From contig DASZBX010000139.1 in assembly GCA_035943635.1 (NCBI GenBank), positions 1 through 48,374 of the forward strand: a stretch of DNA of 48,374 bases, in the 5' to 3' direction. Below are positions 15,247 to 23,977 of this stretch, piece by piece. Each line of letters opens with the position of its first letter. Within the stretch, counting starts at the first letter, position 1. Origin of the DNA: DASZBX01 sp035943635. GTDB taxonomy: Bacteria; Actinomycetota; Actinomycetes; Streptomycetales; Catenulisporaceae. A program made the position numbers and the translations under genes. A model generated the notes under the pieces. It worked only from the letters and a program-made list of their open reading frames with translations. It was not told the origin of the DNA and ran no database searches.

Positions 15247-18200
15247 ATGAGTCAACCAAGCGAATTGCTGCGGCGGCTGCGCCAACTTCCGGCGGACCGC
15301 AGGGACGCGTTCCTCGAAGGACTCGACGGGGTCACCCGAGGGGTCCGCTCCGCTCCGTTGTCCTACCGGCAGGAACAGCTGTGGCTGTTCGACCGGATAG
15401 CGCCGAGCAGCACCGCCTACGGGCTCGGGTTCGCCCTGGTGCTGAACGGCCGGCTCGACCTGCCGGCCCTCACGGACGCCCTCAACGACGTCCTGGAACG
15501 CCACGCCGTGCTGCGTTCCGTCTTCCCCCACGAGCAAGCCGAGGGCACCCAGGCGGTACTGCCGCCACACCGGGTCGAACTCGTCGTGGAAAAGGCGGAG
15601 ACCGAGGCCGAGGAGCCCGCGCGGCTACGGAGCGGCATCGTGTCCGGCGAGCTGCGGACCGGCTTCGACGTGAGCGCCGAGCCGCTGGTGCGCTTCAGGC
15701 TTCTGCGGTTTGGGCCGGAACGGCACGAGCTGATCGTGGTCAGCCACTACCTGGCCGTGGACCCCCGCTCGATCAGCGTGCTCAAGACGGATCTCGCGGC
15801 CGCCTACCGGGACCGCCGGGACGGCCGGTCTCCGGCCTGGACCTCGGACCTGCAATTCGGCCAGTACGCCACCTGGCAGCGCGAATGGACCACCGGAGAT
15901 CAGGCGGCCCGGTCGGCCGAATACTGGCAGCGCACGCTCGCTGGCTGGGAGAGCACCGAACTGCCCGCCGACCACACACGGCCGCGGGTACTGTCACTGG
16001 CCTGCGGGACGGCCCGCGAGACGCTGCCGGCCGAGGCCGCGGCGCGCGTGCACACCGTGGCCGGCGAACTCGGCGTGCCGGCGGCAGATGTGCTGCTGTC
16101 GGCCTACTTCGCTCTCGTGGCCTGGCACACCGCCAAAACCGACCTGATCATCGGGGTGTCCCGGGACGTGTCCGGTCCCTTCGCGTTGGAGGACCTGATC
16201 GGGGATTGCGGCAACCTGCTGCCGCTGCGGGTCGAGACCGACCCCTCCGCGTCCTTCGCCGACCTGGTCCACACGGTGCACCGCCGCCACGCCGAAGCGG
16301 TGGAACACGGCGACCTGCCGTTCAAGCTCGTGCTCGACGGCCTGCGGATCGACCTGGACCCCGGCCGGCTGCCGCTGGTCCAGATCGGCTTCGAGTCCGG
16401 GCCCGCGGCCGACGAACCGGCGGACGCGGCGGGCCTGACGCTGACGGCCGAACAGATCGGCACCGGGATCGGCACCTTCGAACTTTCCATCACAGTGCAC
16501 CTGGACGCGCCCGTCCCGGAGGTCGTGGTGCGCTATGCCAATGACCTGTACGAGCAGGCCACCGCCGAGCGCCTGGCCCGCCGCTACGCCGCGCTGCTCA
16601 CCGCCGGCTGCGCCGACCCGGCCCAGGCCCTCTCCGCACTGCCGATGGCCACCACCGAGGAACGTGCCGCGATCCTGACGCAGTGGAACGCCGCCACCGG
16701 CGAGCACCCGGAACAGGCCGTGCACCACCTCTTCGAGCAGATCGTCCGCGAGAACCCGGACCGGGTCGCCCTCGTCTGGCGCGGCGGGGAGATGACGTAC
16801 CAGGACCTGGACCTGTGGGCCAACCGGATCGCGCACAAACTGCGCTGGGAGGGCCTGCTGCCGGGCGAGACCGTGCCGATCCTGATGCCCCGGGGCCCGA
16901 TGATGGTCGCGGGCATACTCGGAGTCCTCAAGGCCGGGGCCGCCTACGTGCCGATCGACCTGAGCCAGCCGGCCGAGCGGGTCGCCGCCATCGTCGGGGA
17001 CTGCGGCGCGCGCCTGGCCCTGGCCACCAAGGACACCATGCCCCTGTTCGCCGGCTTGGTGCAGGCGTTGGACCTGGGCGAGGACCTGTCCTGGCTCGGC
17101 AGCTTCCCGCCGGAAGTCCCCGCACCGGCGCAGTCGCTCGCCTACGTGATCTACACCTCGGGCTCCAGCGGCACGCCGAAGGGGGTGCTGATCGAGCACC
17201 GCAACGTCACCGCCTTCATCCGGACCGTGCGCGCGATGTTCGGACTCGGCCCGCAGGATCGGATCCCGCAGTTCGCCTCACCCGGGTTCGACGTGTCCGT
17301 GTTCGAGATCTTCGGCGCACTGCTCTCCGGCGCCCGGCTCTACCTGGTCGACGACGAGGAACGCTCCTCGCTCGACGCCCTCGACGCGATCCTGGCCGAC
17401 CAGGGCATCACCGTGATCGATCTTCCGCCGGCCATCATGGAGCTGCTCTCCCCGGAGCGCTACCGGGACCTGCGAGTCGCGTTCGTCGGCGGCGAGGCGT
17501 TTAGCGGCGAACTGACCACCCGATGGGCCGAGCACTGCGACTTCTACAACGGATACGGCCCGACCGAGACCACGGTGACCGTGGTCGCGCTCAAGTGCGA
17601 AGGCCGGTGGACCCAGTCGCCGCCGATCGGGCGGGCCATGGCCGACCACCGGGCTTACGTCCTCGGCCCCGACCTGGAGCTGATGCCGCCGGGCGCGGTC
17701 GGCGAACTGGCCGTCTCCGGCCTCGGCGTCGGCCGCGGCTACCTCGGGCGGCCCGAGCTGACCGCCGAGCGCTTCCGGCCCGACCCCTACGGGCCGCCCG
17801 GCTCCCGGATGTACCTGACCGGGGACCTGGCTCTGTGGGGCCCGGACGGCGACCTGCGCTTCCTGGGCCGGGCCGACCGGCAGGTCAAGGTCCGCGGCGT
17901 GCGGATCGAACTGGGCGACGTCGAGGCGGCGCTGCAGAGCATCCCCGGGGTGGCCCGTGCGGTCGCCGACGTGGCGGTGGACCCGTACCGCGGCACACTG
18001 CTCATTTCCTACGTCGTTCCCGAACCGGGAGCCGACCTGCAGCTGGATTCCGTCCGGGCCTCGCTCGGCACCCTGCTGCCGCCGACGATGGTCCCCGGCG
18101 TGCTAATCCCGCTGGCCGAGGTGCCGCTCACCCGCAGCGGCAAGATCGACCGGCGCGCACTGCCCGCGGTGGAGTTCACCGGGCAGGACCCGGCCGAGGA

Positions 18201-18552
18201 CGACGAACAGGGCACCGCGACCGAACGCAGGGTCCGGGACGAGGTGTTCGCCCCCCTGCTCGGGGTGCGGATCGGCAAATACACCAACTTCTTCGCCGTC
18301 GGCGGCACCAGTCTGCAAGCCATCCGGCTCGCGTCCCGGGTCAAGGCCGTGTTCGACGTCGAACTGCCGATCGCGGACTTCTTCGCCGACCCGACCGTCA
18401 GTGCCCTGGCCGCCTCGGTGGACACCGCCGTCCAGCACGCCCACGTCCGGCAGGACTCCCTGGCCAGCGCCCTGGACCTGGTCGAAGGCCGAACCGACGA
18501 GGAGATCGCCGAACTCGCCCGCGCCCTGGCCGAAGGCGGCGGCCTTGTCTGA
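15247..18552 (+). CDS. NRPS module C-A-PCP with altered C active site
   Basis: This 1101-residue NRPS has C (40-470), A (480-960) and PCP (980-1055; VGGTSLQ, Ser near 1020). The condensation motif reads HYLAVDP at 167-173, so the second, catalytic His of HHxxxDG is Tyr. The domain may be inactive or used only for binding. The adenylation domain is complete (YTSGSSGTPKG near 635, YGPTETT, TGDL, GRADRQVKVRG, SGKIDR). By eye the specificity positions read D-V-F-D-F-G-G-V-T-K. I do not recognise this code; Asp at position 278 could pair with a side-chain amine. The diamino acid made by the carrier-protein pathway is therefore a possible substrate. The stop codon overlaps the thioesterase start. 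Confidence 0.87.
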   Translation: MSQPSELLRRLRQLPADRRDAFLEGLDGVTRGVRSAPLSYRQEQLWLFDRIAPSSTAYGLGFALVLNGRLDLPALTDALNDVLERHAVLRSVFPHEQAEGTQAVLPPHRVELVVEKAETEAEEPARLRSGIVSGELRTGFDVSAEPLVRFRLLRFGPERHELIVVSHYLAVDPRSISVLKTDLAAAYRDRRDGRSPAWTSDLQFGQYATWQREWTTGDQAARSAEYWQRTLAGWESTELPADHTRPRVLSLACGTARETLPAEAAARVHTVAGELGVPAADVLLSAYFALVAWHTAKTDLIIGVSRDVSGPFALEDLIGDCGNLLPLRVETDPSASFADLVHTVHRRHAEAVEHGDLPFKLVLDGLRIDLDPGRLPLVQIGFESGPAADEPADAAGLTLTAEQIGTGIGTFELSITVHLDAPVPEVVVRYANDLYEQATAERLARRYAALLTAGCADPAQALSALPMATTEERAAILTQWNAATGEHPEQAVHHLFEQIVRENPDRVALVWRGGEMTYQDLDLWANRIAHKLRWEGLLPGETVPILMPRGPMMVAGILGVLKAGAAYVPIDLSQPAERVAAIVGDCGARLALATKDTMPLFAGLVQALDLGEDLSWLGSFPPEVPAPAQSLAYVIYTSGSSGTPKGVLIEHRNVTAFIRTVRAMFGLGPQDRIPQFASPGFDVSVFEIFGALLSGARLYLVDDEERSSLDALDAILADQGITVIDLPPAIMELLSPERYRDLRVAFVGGEAFSGELTTRWAEHCDFYNGYGPTETTVTVVALKCEGRWTQSPPIGRAMADHRAYVLGPDLELMPPGAVGELAVSGLGVGRGYLGRPELTAERFRPDPYGPPGSRMYLTGDLALWGPDGDLRFLGRADRQVKVRGVRIELGDVEAALQSIPGVARAVADVAVDPYRGTLLISYVVPEPGADLQLDSVRASLGTLLPPTMVPGVLIPLAEVPLTRSGKIDRRALPAVEFTGQDPAEDDEQGTATERRVRDEVFAPLLGVRIGKYTNFFAVGGTSLQAIRLASRVKAVFDVELPIADFFADPTVSALAASVDTAVQHAHVRQDSLASALDLVEGRTDEEIAELARALAEGGGLV

Positions 18553-19342
18553 CCGTGCCGCGCCCGGCGCCCGGCCGGCCGCGTTCACCGCCGACTCGCG
18601 CTGGATCCGGCGCGCGGCCCGGCCCGCCCCCGCGCTGCGGCTGATCTGCGTGCCCTACGCCGGCGGCGGGGCCTCGGTCTTCAGCCGATTGCCGGCGCTG
18701 CTGCCCGAGCAGATCGAGGTGATCGTGCTCCAGCTGCCCGGGCGCGAGGACCGGACCCGGGAGCTGGCCCCCGACTCACTGCCGGACCTGATCGCCGCGT
18801 GCTCGATCGCCCTGCGCCCCTACACATCGGCGCCCTATGCCTTCTACGGGCACTGTGCCGGTGCACTGCTGGCCTACGAGATCGCTCAGGCGATAGGCGA
18901 ACGCTCCGGAGCCTGGCCCGTGCGCCTGGTGGCCGGTGCCCAGGCAGCCCCGCACCTGCCGCCTCCGCAACCGCTCCTGCACCCGTTGCCGGACCCCGAA
19001 CTGCTCGACGTGATCCGAAGCCGCGGCGGCCTGCCCGCGACGGTCGCGGCCAACACCGAGCTGCTCGACGTCCTGATTCCACTGCTGCGCTCCGATTTCG
19101 CCTTGTGGGAAAACTACGTCCATCGCCCGCGCCCACCGCTGCCCTGTCCGGTCACCACCCTGCGCGGACGCCAGGACGGGATCGTGACCGCCGAGGCGGC
19201 CGCGTCCTGGGCCGGTCACACCACCGCGGGCCACACCTACCGGGCGGTCGACGGCGGCCACTACTTCGTCAACGACCACGTCGAGCAGACTGCGGGTGCG
19301 CTTGCGGACGCCGTGCTCGCCACTAGCCCGACCGCCGACTGA
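18545..19342 (+). CDS. Type II thioesterase with Cys nucleophile (GHCAG)
   Basis: This thioesterase of about 265 residues starts at TTG 18545, overlapping the NRPS stop codon, so translation is coupled. The body starts with LRLICVPYAGGGASVF and contains VLQLPGREDR and the nucleophile elbow YGHCAGALLAYE, with Cys104 (codon TGT) in place of Ser. VDGGHYFVN near the C-terminus provides the catalytic His. It is the second thioesterase of this cluster with a Cys nucleophile; the third, at 24 kb, has the normal Ser. Proofreading of carrier domains is the usual role. A transfer role between carriers cannot be excluded. Confidence 0.83.
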   Translation: MSDRAAPGARPAAFTADSRWIRRAARPAPALRLICVPYAGGGASVFSRLPALLPEQIEVIVLQLPGREDRTRELAPDSLPDLIAACSIALRPYTSAPYAFYGHCAGALLAYEIAQAIGERSGAWPVRLVAGAQAAPHLPPPQPLLHPLPDPELLDVIRSRGGLPATVAANTELLDVLIPLLRSDFALWENYVHRPRPPLPCPVTTLRGRQDGIVTAEAAASWAGHTTAGHTYRAVDGGHYFVNDHVEQTAGALADAVLATSPTAD

Positions 19343-19358
19343 CCACGGGATGGAAGCA

Positions 19359-22300
19359 ATGGCCGACACAGGACGGACGACGCGGCAGGACCTCGACGGG
19401 ATCGGCCGGATCGCCGCCGCGGTGCCCGGAGCGGCGGACGCGGCAGCAGTGCTGGACCGCACAATCCGGCACCGCCCGGCCGCCGATCCGGCCGCCGCGC
19501 CCACGACCGGGACCCGGTCCCCGGGCGCGCCGATCCCCCGGGACCGGCCGGCCCTCACCGAGGGCCCCGCGCCGCGGCCGCCCTTGGCGGCGCCGGCCCG
19601 CACCCTCACCGAGGCGCTTCTCGCGGCCGCCGCGGCCGGTCCCGGCCGTGGCACGACCTATCTGCTGCCGGACGGCAGCACCGACCGGCAGACATACGCC
19701 CAACTGCTGGACGAGGCATTGCGGGTGCGCACCGGCCTGGGCCGGCTCGGCCTGGGCCCCGGAGGCCCGGTCCTGCTCCAGTGCGCGGACAGCCGCAGCT
19801 TCGTCACCGCCTTCTGGGGCTGCGTCCTCGGCGGCCACGTGCCCACCGCCGTGGGCCCGGCGCCCGAATACCGGGCCGAGAACTCCGTGACCCGCAAGCT
19901 GAACGCGGCCTGGGAACTGCTCGGACACCCGCCGATCGTGGCCGACGCGGAACTGCACGACCAGGTCGCCGACCTCGGTCGGTATTGGCAAGGGGACCTG
20001 CGCACAGCCCTGCTGCCCGAGCTGCTCGCCGCACCTCCCGGTGATCCCTTCCCCGCGGGACCCGACGACCCCGCGGTCAACCTGCTGACCTCGGGCAGCA
20101 CCGGAACCCCCAAATGCGTCCAGCACAAGCACCGGACTCTGGTCGCGCGCACCCACGCGGCCATCGAAGCCAACGGATTCACCGAAGACGAGGTCTCGTT
20201 CAACTGGATGCCACTGGACCACGTCGGCGGCATGGTGATGTTCAACGTCCGCGACGTGTTCTTGCAGTGCGAGCACGTCAACGCCCGCCCGGAGTCGATG
20301 CTGCGGCGCCCGCTGAATTGGCTCGACTGGGTCGACCGGTTCAGGGCCACCAACACCTGGGCCCCGAACTTCGCCTTCGCCCTGGTCAACAAGCTCGACG
20401 ACGCGATCAAAGCCGGCACCTGGGACCTGTCGAATCTGCGGAACATCTGCAACGCGGGCGAGGCCGTGGTGGCGCGCACCGCATACCGCTTCCTGGAGTT
20501 GCTCACCGCGCACGGACTGCCCGCAGACGCCATGGTGCCCTGCTGGGGCATGTCCGAGACCTCCTCGGGGGTGACCTACTCCCGGCTCGACCTGCACGAC
20601 CGCACGGTCGGCGCCGTCGCCGTCGATTCCGCCTCCCTGGACGGCGACCTGGTCCAGGTCGACCCCGGCGCCCCGGGATCCGTGCTGCTCACCGAGGTCG
20701 GCCGGCCGGTGTCCGGAGTGCGGCTGCGGATCGTGGACGAGCAGGGTGCGCTGAGCACCGAAGGCCGGGTCGGCCATCTGCACGTCGCCGGAAGCACGGT
20801 GATGGCCGGCTACCTGCACAACGAGGCGGCCAACGCGGCAGGGTTCACCGCCGACGGCTGGTTCGACACCGGCGACCTCGGTTTTTTGCGCGACGGCCGG
20901 CTGACCCTGACCGGACGCGGCAAGCACATGGTGATCGTCAACGGGGCCAACTACCCGGCGCACGAGGTGGAAGCCGTCGTCGAGCAGGTCTCCGGTGTGG
21001 TCCCGGCCTGCGCGGCCGTGTGCGGCCTACACGACGAGGACACCGGAACGGACGCGATCCTGGTTTTCTTCGTGTGGTCCGCGCACTCGCCGGACGACGT
21101 GGTCGGCACCGTGTCCGCGATCCGCACCGCGCTCGCTCGCGACCTCGCGCTGCGCCCGAAGTGGATCGTACCGGTCACCGAGGCGGAGTTCCCGCGCGCG
21201 ATGGGCGGCAAGGTGCAGCGCGAACGGCTGCTGGAGGCGCTCCAAGCCGGACGATTCGACGACCGCCTGTTCGGCGGCGGGCCCGACGTGACCAGGCAGG
21301 CCGACGACGGGTGGCTCCTGGAGCAGGTCTGGTCCCGGGTCGAGACCGAGCCAGCGCAGGCCGAGCCGGCGGGAGCCGACGAGGTGGTGTTGGTCTACGC
21401 GCGGCCCGGCGCCGAGTGGCCCGAGCGGATACCGGGCGGTGTCGCAGTGCTCTCGCACGGCACGCACTTCCAGGACCTCGGCTCAGGCCGCATCCAAGCC
21501 GACCTGCTTGATCCCGAACAACACGATCGGGCCCTGACCAGATTGACGGCGACATACGGCCGGCCCACGTGGATCGGATACGCGGTGGAGACCGGGCCGC
21601 CGGTCGATCCGCAGCAAGCACCAGCGCGTCTCCTGGCTACACTCGGCGCGCTGCACCGGGTACTGCCGAAGGCCGAACTGGTCGTCCTGACCCAAGGTGC
21701 AGTCGGCGTGCTGTCCGACGACGACCTGATCCCGGGCCGCGCCGCGCTGACCGGACTGGTCCGCACCGCCGGGGCCGAGGGCGTCCTGGCCTCCGTCCGA
21801 CTGGTCGACGCGCCGACGACGGCGACCGGAGACGAACTGGCCGGTCTGCTCGGCGGCCGTTGGCAAGATCGTCTGGTCGGCATCCGGGGAGCTGCCGGGT
21901 ACGCGGCGCGGCTGCGCGTCCTGGAATCGCCCGGACGGTTCGACCTGCCTGCCCCGGTACTGCGCCCAGGCGGCACTGCCCTGGTCAACGGCGGCCTCGG
22001 CGGATTGGGCCGGGCCGTCGCCGAGCACCTGCTCGTCGCCGCGGGGGCCCGTCTGCTGATCGTCGGGCGCACACCGGAAGCCGACCTGGCCGGCTCGGGC
22101 CGGGACGAAGTACTGGCCGGGCTGCGCAGGCTCGGCGACGTCGAATACCGCGCAATCGACGTGGCTGACGCATCCGCACTGGCCGAGGCGGTCGGTTCGG
22201 CCGAACACCGGTGGGCCGGCACCCTCCAATCGGTGTGGCACCTGGCCGGGGCCTCGGTCACGCCGCAATGGGCTGACCTGTCCGCCCACGACCTGACCCG

Positions 22301-23168
22301 GGAGACGGCAGCCTGGCTCGACCGGATGCTGGCGCCCAAACTGAAGGGAGCAGCGGCGGTCGACGCGCTGCTCGCCGACAGGCCGGGAACCTCGGCCGTC
22401 GTGTTCTCCTCGGTCAACGGCTTCCTGGGCGGCAGCGGCTTCGGCGCCTACTCCGCGGCCAACGCCGCGGTGGACGCCTACTGCCATCGGTGGGCGGCGC
22501 GCGGGCACGAGGTGCATTGCCTGGCCTGGAGCATGTGGTCCGGACCGGGGATGAACGACGGCAGTCCGTTGACCGCCGCCGCCCGCCGGCGCGGCCTGCG
22601 CCTGATCGACCCGGACGAGGGCGTGGCACTGATGCTGGCCGCCCTGCACCACCAGGCGCCCTACCTGATGATCGGGGTGGACCCGGGCAACCCCTACTTG
22701 AAACCGTACCTGGCTGCGGACCAGTTCACCGAGGGCCGGATCGTGGTCGCGGTCGAACCGGAGCCCTCGGCCGACCCGGCGGCCGTGCGCCGCGAGGTGG
22801 CCGCCGCCCTCGCCCGGGAGGGGGTCTTCGCCCGGGTGGTGACGGTGCCGCGGATCATCCGGGACCGGGCCGGAGCCCCCGACCCGGTGGCGGTGCTGGC
22901 GGCTGGCACGCAACCCGCGGCCGGGTTCAGCGCGCCCAGCGGGCCAGCCGAGTCCCTGGTCGCCGACGCCGTGCGCGAGGTGCTCGGCGTGCCGCGGGTG
23001 GGCCGGGACGAATCCTTCTTCAGCCTCGGCTGCGATTCCATCAGGGTGGTGCGGATCGCCGGGACGCTGACCGAGCGGCTCGGCCGGGCGGTCGCGGTCG
23101 CGACGCTCTACGAGCGGCCCACGGTGCGTGAACTGGCCGAAGTGATCGTCGGCGCAGCCCAGGACTGA
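19359..23168 (+). CDS. A-KR-PCP module for an alpha-keto acid (hydroxy-acid building block)
   Basis: This protein of about 1269 residues starts at ATG 19359 (GGGA eight bases upstream; ATG 19350 is an in-frame alternative). It has an acyl-adenylating domain (about 90-640; TSGSTGTPK near 245, WFDTGDL near 505, GRGKHMVIVNG), a ketoreductase with structural part (650-870) and catalytic part (875-1060; NGGLGGLG, SSVNG, Tyr in AYSAAN), and a carrier domain (1200-1265; LGCDSIRVV). A-KR-PCP modules in depsipeptide synthetases (cereulide, valinomycin) load a keto acid and reduce it to the hydroxy acid on the carrier. The A domain lacks the usual amino-acid Asp region and resembles acyl ligases. A branched keto acid giving the hydroxy-methylbutanoate unit of azinomycin would fit. 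Domain order is clear; the substrate is inferred. Confidence 0.85.
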   Translation: MADTGRTTRQDLDGIGRIAAAVPGAADAAAVLDRTIRHRPAADPAAAPTTGTRSPGAPIPRDRPALTEGPAPRPPLAAPARTLTEALLAAAAAGPGRGTTYLLPDGSTDRQTYAQLLDEALRVRTGLGRLGLGPGGPVLLQCADSRSFVTAFWGCVLGGHVPTAVGPAPEYRAENSVTRKLNAAWELLGHPPIVADAELHDQVADLGRYWQGDLRTALLPELLAAPPGDPFPAGPDDPAVNLLTSGSTGTPKCVQHKHRTLVARTHAAIEANGFTEDEVSFNWMPLDHVGGMVMFNVRDVFLQCEHVNARPESMLRRPLNWLDWVDRFRATNTWAPNFAFALVNKLDDAIKAGTWDLSNLRNICNAGEAVVARTAYRFLELLTAHGLPADAMVPCWGMSETSSGVTYSRLDLHDRTVGAVAVDSASLDGDLVQVDPGAPGSVLLTEVGRPVSGVRLRIVDEQGALSTEGRVGHLHVAGSTVMAGYLHNEAANAAGFTADGWFDTGDLGFLRDGRLTLTGRGKHMVIVNGANYPAHEVEAVVEQVSGVVPACAAVCGLHDEDTGTDAILVFFVWSAHSPDDVVGTVSAIRTALARDLALRPKWIVPVTEAEFPRAMGGKVQRERLLEALQAGRFDDRLFGGGPDVTRQADDGWLLEQVWSRVETEPAQAEPAGADEVVLVYARPGAEWPERIPGGVAVLSHGTHFQDLGSGRIQADLLDPEQHDRALTRLTATYGRPTWIGYAVETGPPVDPQQAPARLLATLGALHRVLPKAELVVLTQGAVGVLSDDDLIPGRAALTGLVRTAGAEGVLASVRLVDAPTTATGDELAGLLGGRWQDRLVGIRGAAGYAARLRVLESPGRFDLPAPVLRPGGTALVNGGLGGLGRAVAEHLLVAAGARLLIVGRTPEADLAGSGRDEVLAGLRRLGDVEYRAIDVADASALAEAVGSAEHRWAGTLQSVWHLAGASVTPQWADLSAHDLTRETAAWLDRMLAPKLKGAAAVDALLADRPGTSAVVFSSVNGFLGGSGFGAYSAANAAVDAYCHRWAARGHEVHCLAWSMWSGPGMNDGSPLTAAARRRGLRLIDPDEGVALMLAALHHQAPYLMIGVDPGNPYLKPYLAADQFTEGRIVVAVEPEPSADPAAVRREVAAALAREGVFARVVTVPRIIRDRAGAPDPVAVLAAGTQPAAGFSAPSGPAESLVADAVREVLGVPRVGRDESFFSLGCDSIRVVRIAGTLTERLGRAVAVATLYERPTVRELAEVIVGAAQD

Positions 23169-23175
23169 GCTCTGT

Positions 23176-23205
23176 GCGCGGTCCGACCCGTGGGCCGGAC
23201 CGCGC
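23176..23205. terminator. Hairpin between convergent operons, 10-bp stem
   Basis: GCGCGGTCCG (23176-23185) pairs with CGGACCGCGC (23196-23205) across a 10-base loop in the 47-bp gap between the convergent A-KR-PCP and sulfotransferase genes. It is a probable bidirectional terminator. Confidence 0.65.
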
Positions 23206-23215
23206 GTCAGGCGTC

Positions 23216-23977
23216 CTAGGCGTCCTCGGCGATCTTCAGTCGCCGTTCCCGCAACCACTGGTAGTGCGGGAAGTGGAACCGGAAGAAGCCGCCGAGCACC
23301 GGATCGTCCGACAAATCCGGCGCCGGCATCGTCGAGACGCGATACAGTTTGGTGCTCGCGGCGGCCTCGGTGTGCCAGCGCATCGTCTGCTCCCAGGACG
23401 GCAGCGCCCCGGCCGACCAGGACAGGGCTTCGGGGAGGAAGGGGATGCCGACCTGCTCGCAGTAAGCCCGGACGGTCTGCTCGGGATGGTCCACCAAGTC
23501 GTCCGAGTCCAGTACCGCGACCTTCCCGCCGGTCGCGGCCACTGCCTCGTAGATCTCCCGCACCCAGGCGAAACCGATCTCGTCCCGGGTCAGCCGCGGG
23601 TTCAACCGATAGTGCGAAGCGATGGCTTCGCGCGGGTCGCGGATGATGACCGAGTGGGTGGCCCCAAGCAGGAAGTCCTCGGCGGCGAGCACACCAGGAT
23701 AGTGGAAATCGGTGGTGTCCTTCACGAACACCGCCCGGTTCGCCCCGGCCGCCAGCAGCGCGTCCATGAGCGATCGCTCATCGGTGCACGCCACGCCGTC
23801 GACCTCGCTCTCCCCGAAGTCCTTCAAACGGGAGAAGGGTTCGTGGACGATTTGGAAGTCGCCGCGCTGATGCATCATCCGCAGGAAGGCGGTGGACCGG
23901 CACCGCGGAGGACTCCATAAGATCAGCAGGCCGGGCGGACCCGGTTCGGCGGGCTGTAGCGAATCAGACTGCGTCAT
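23216..23977 (-). CDS. PAPS-dependent sulfotransferase
   Basis: This 253-residue sulfotransferase-fold protein has the phosphosulfate-binding loop SPPRCRSTAF near residues 22-31 and the second PAPS contact in IIRDPREAIASHY near 108-120. The family moves sulfate from PAPS to a hydroxyl. It is the last gene of the nine-gene minus operon; its start overlaps the thioesterase stop by 14 bases. In vazabitide A biosynthesis the aziridine was reported to form by sulfate elimination, so a hydroxyl of the diamino-dihydroxy acid must be sulfated first, and this enzyme is the obvious candidate. The APS kinase domain at 47.2 kb would supply PAPS. The acceptor is not shown by the sequence. Confidence 0.83.
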   Translation of the reverse strand: MTQSDSLQPAEPGPPGLLILWSPPRCRSTAFLRMMHQRGDFQIVHEPFSRLKDFGESEVDGVACTDERSLMDALLAAGANRAVFVKDTTDFHYPGVLAAEDFLLGATHSVIIRDPREAIASHYRLNPRLTRDEIGFAWVREIYEAVAATGGKVAVLDSDDLVDHPEQTVRAYCEQVGIPFLPEALSWSAGALPSWEQTMRWHTEAAASTKLYRVSTMPAPDLSDDPVLGGFFRFHFPHYQWLRERRLKIAEDA

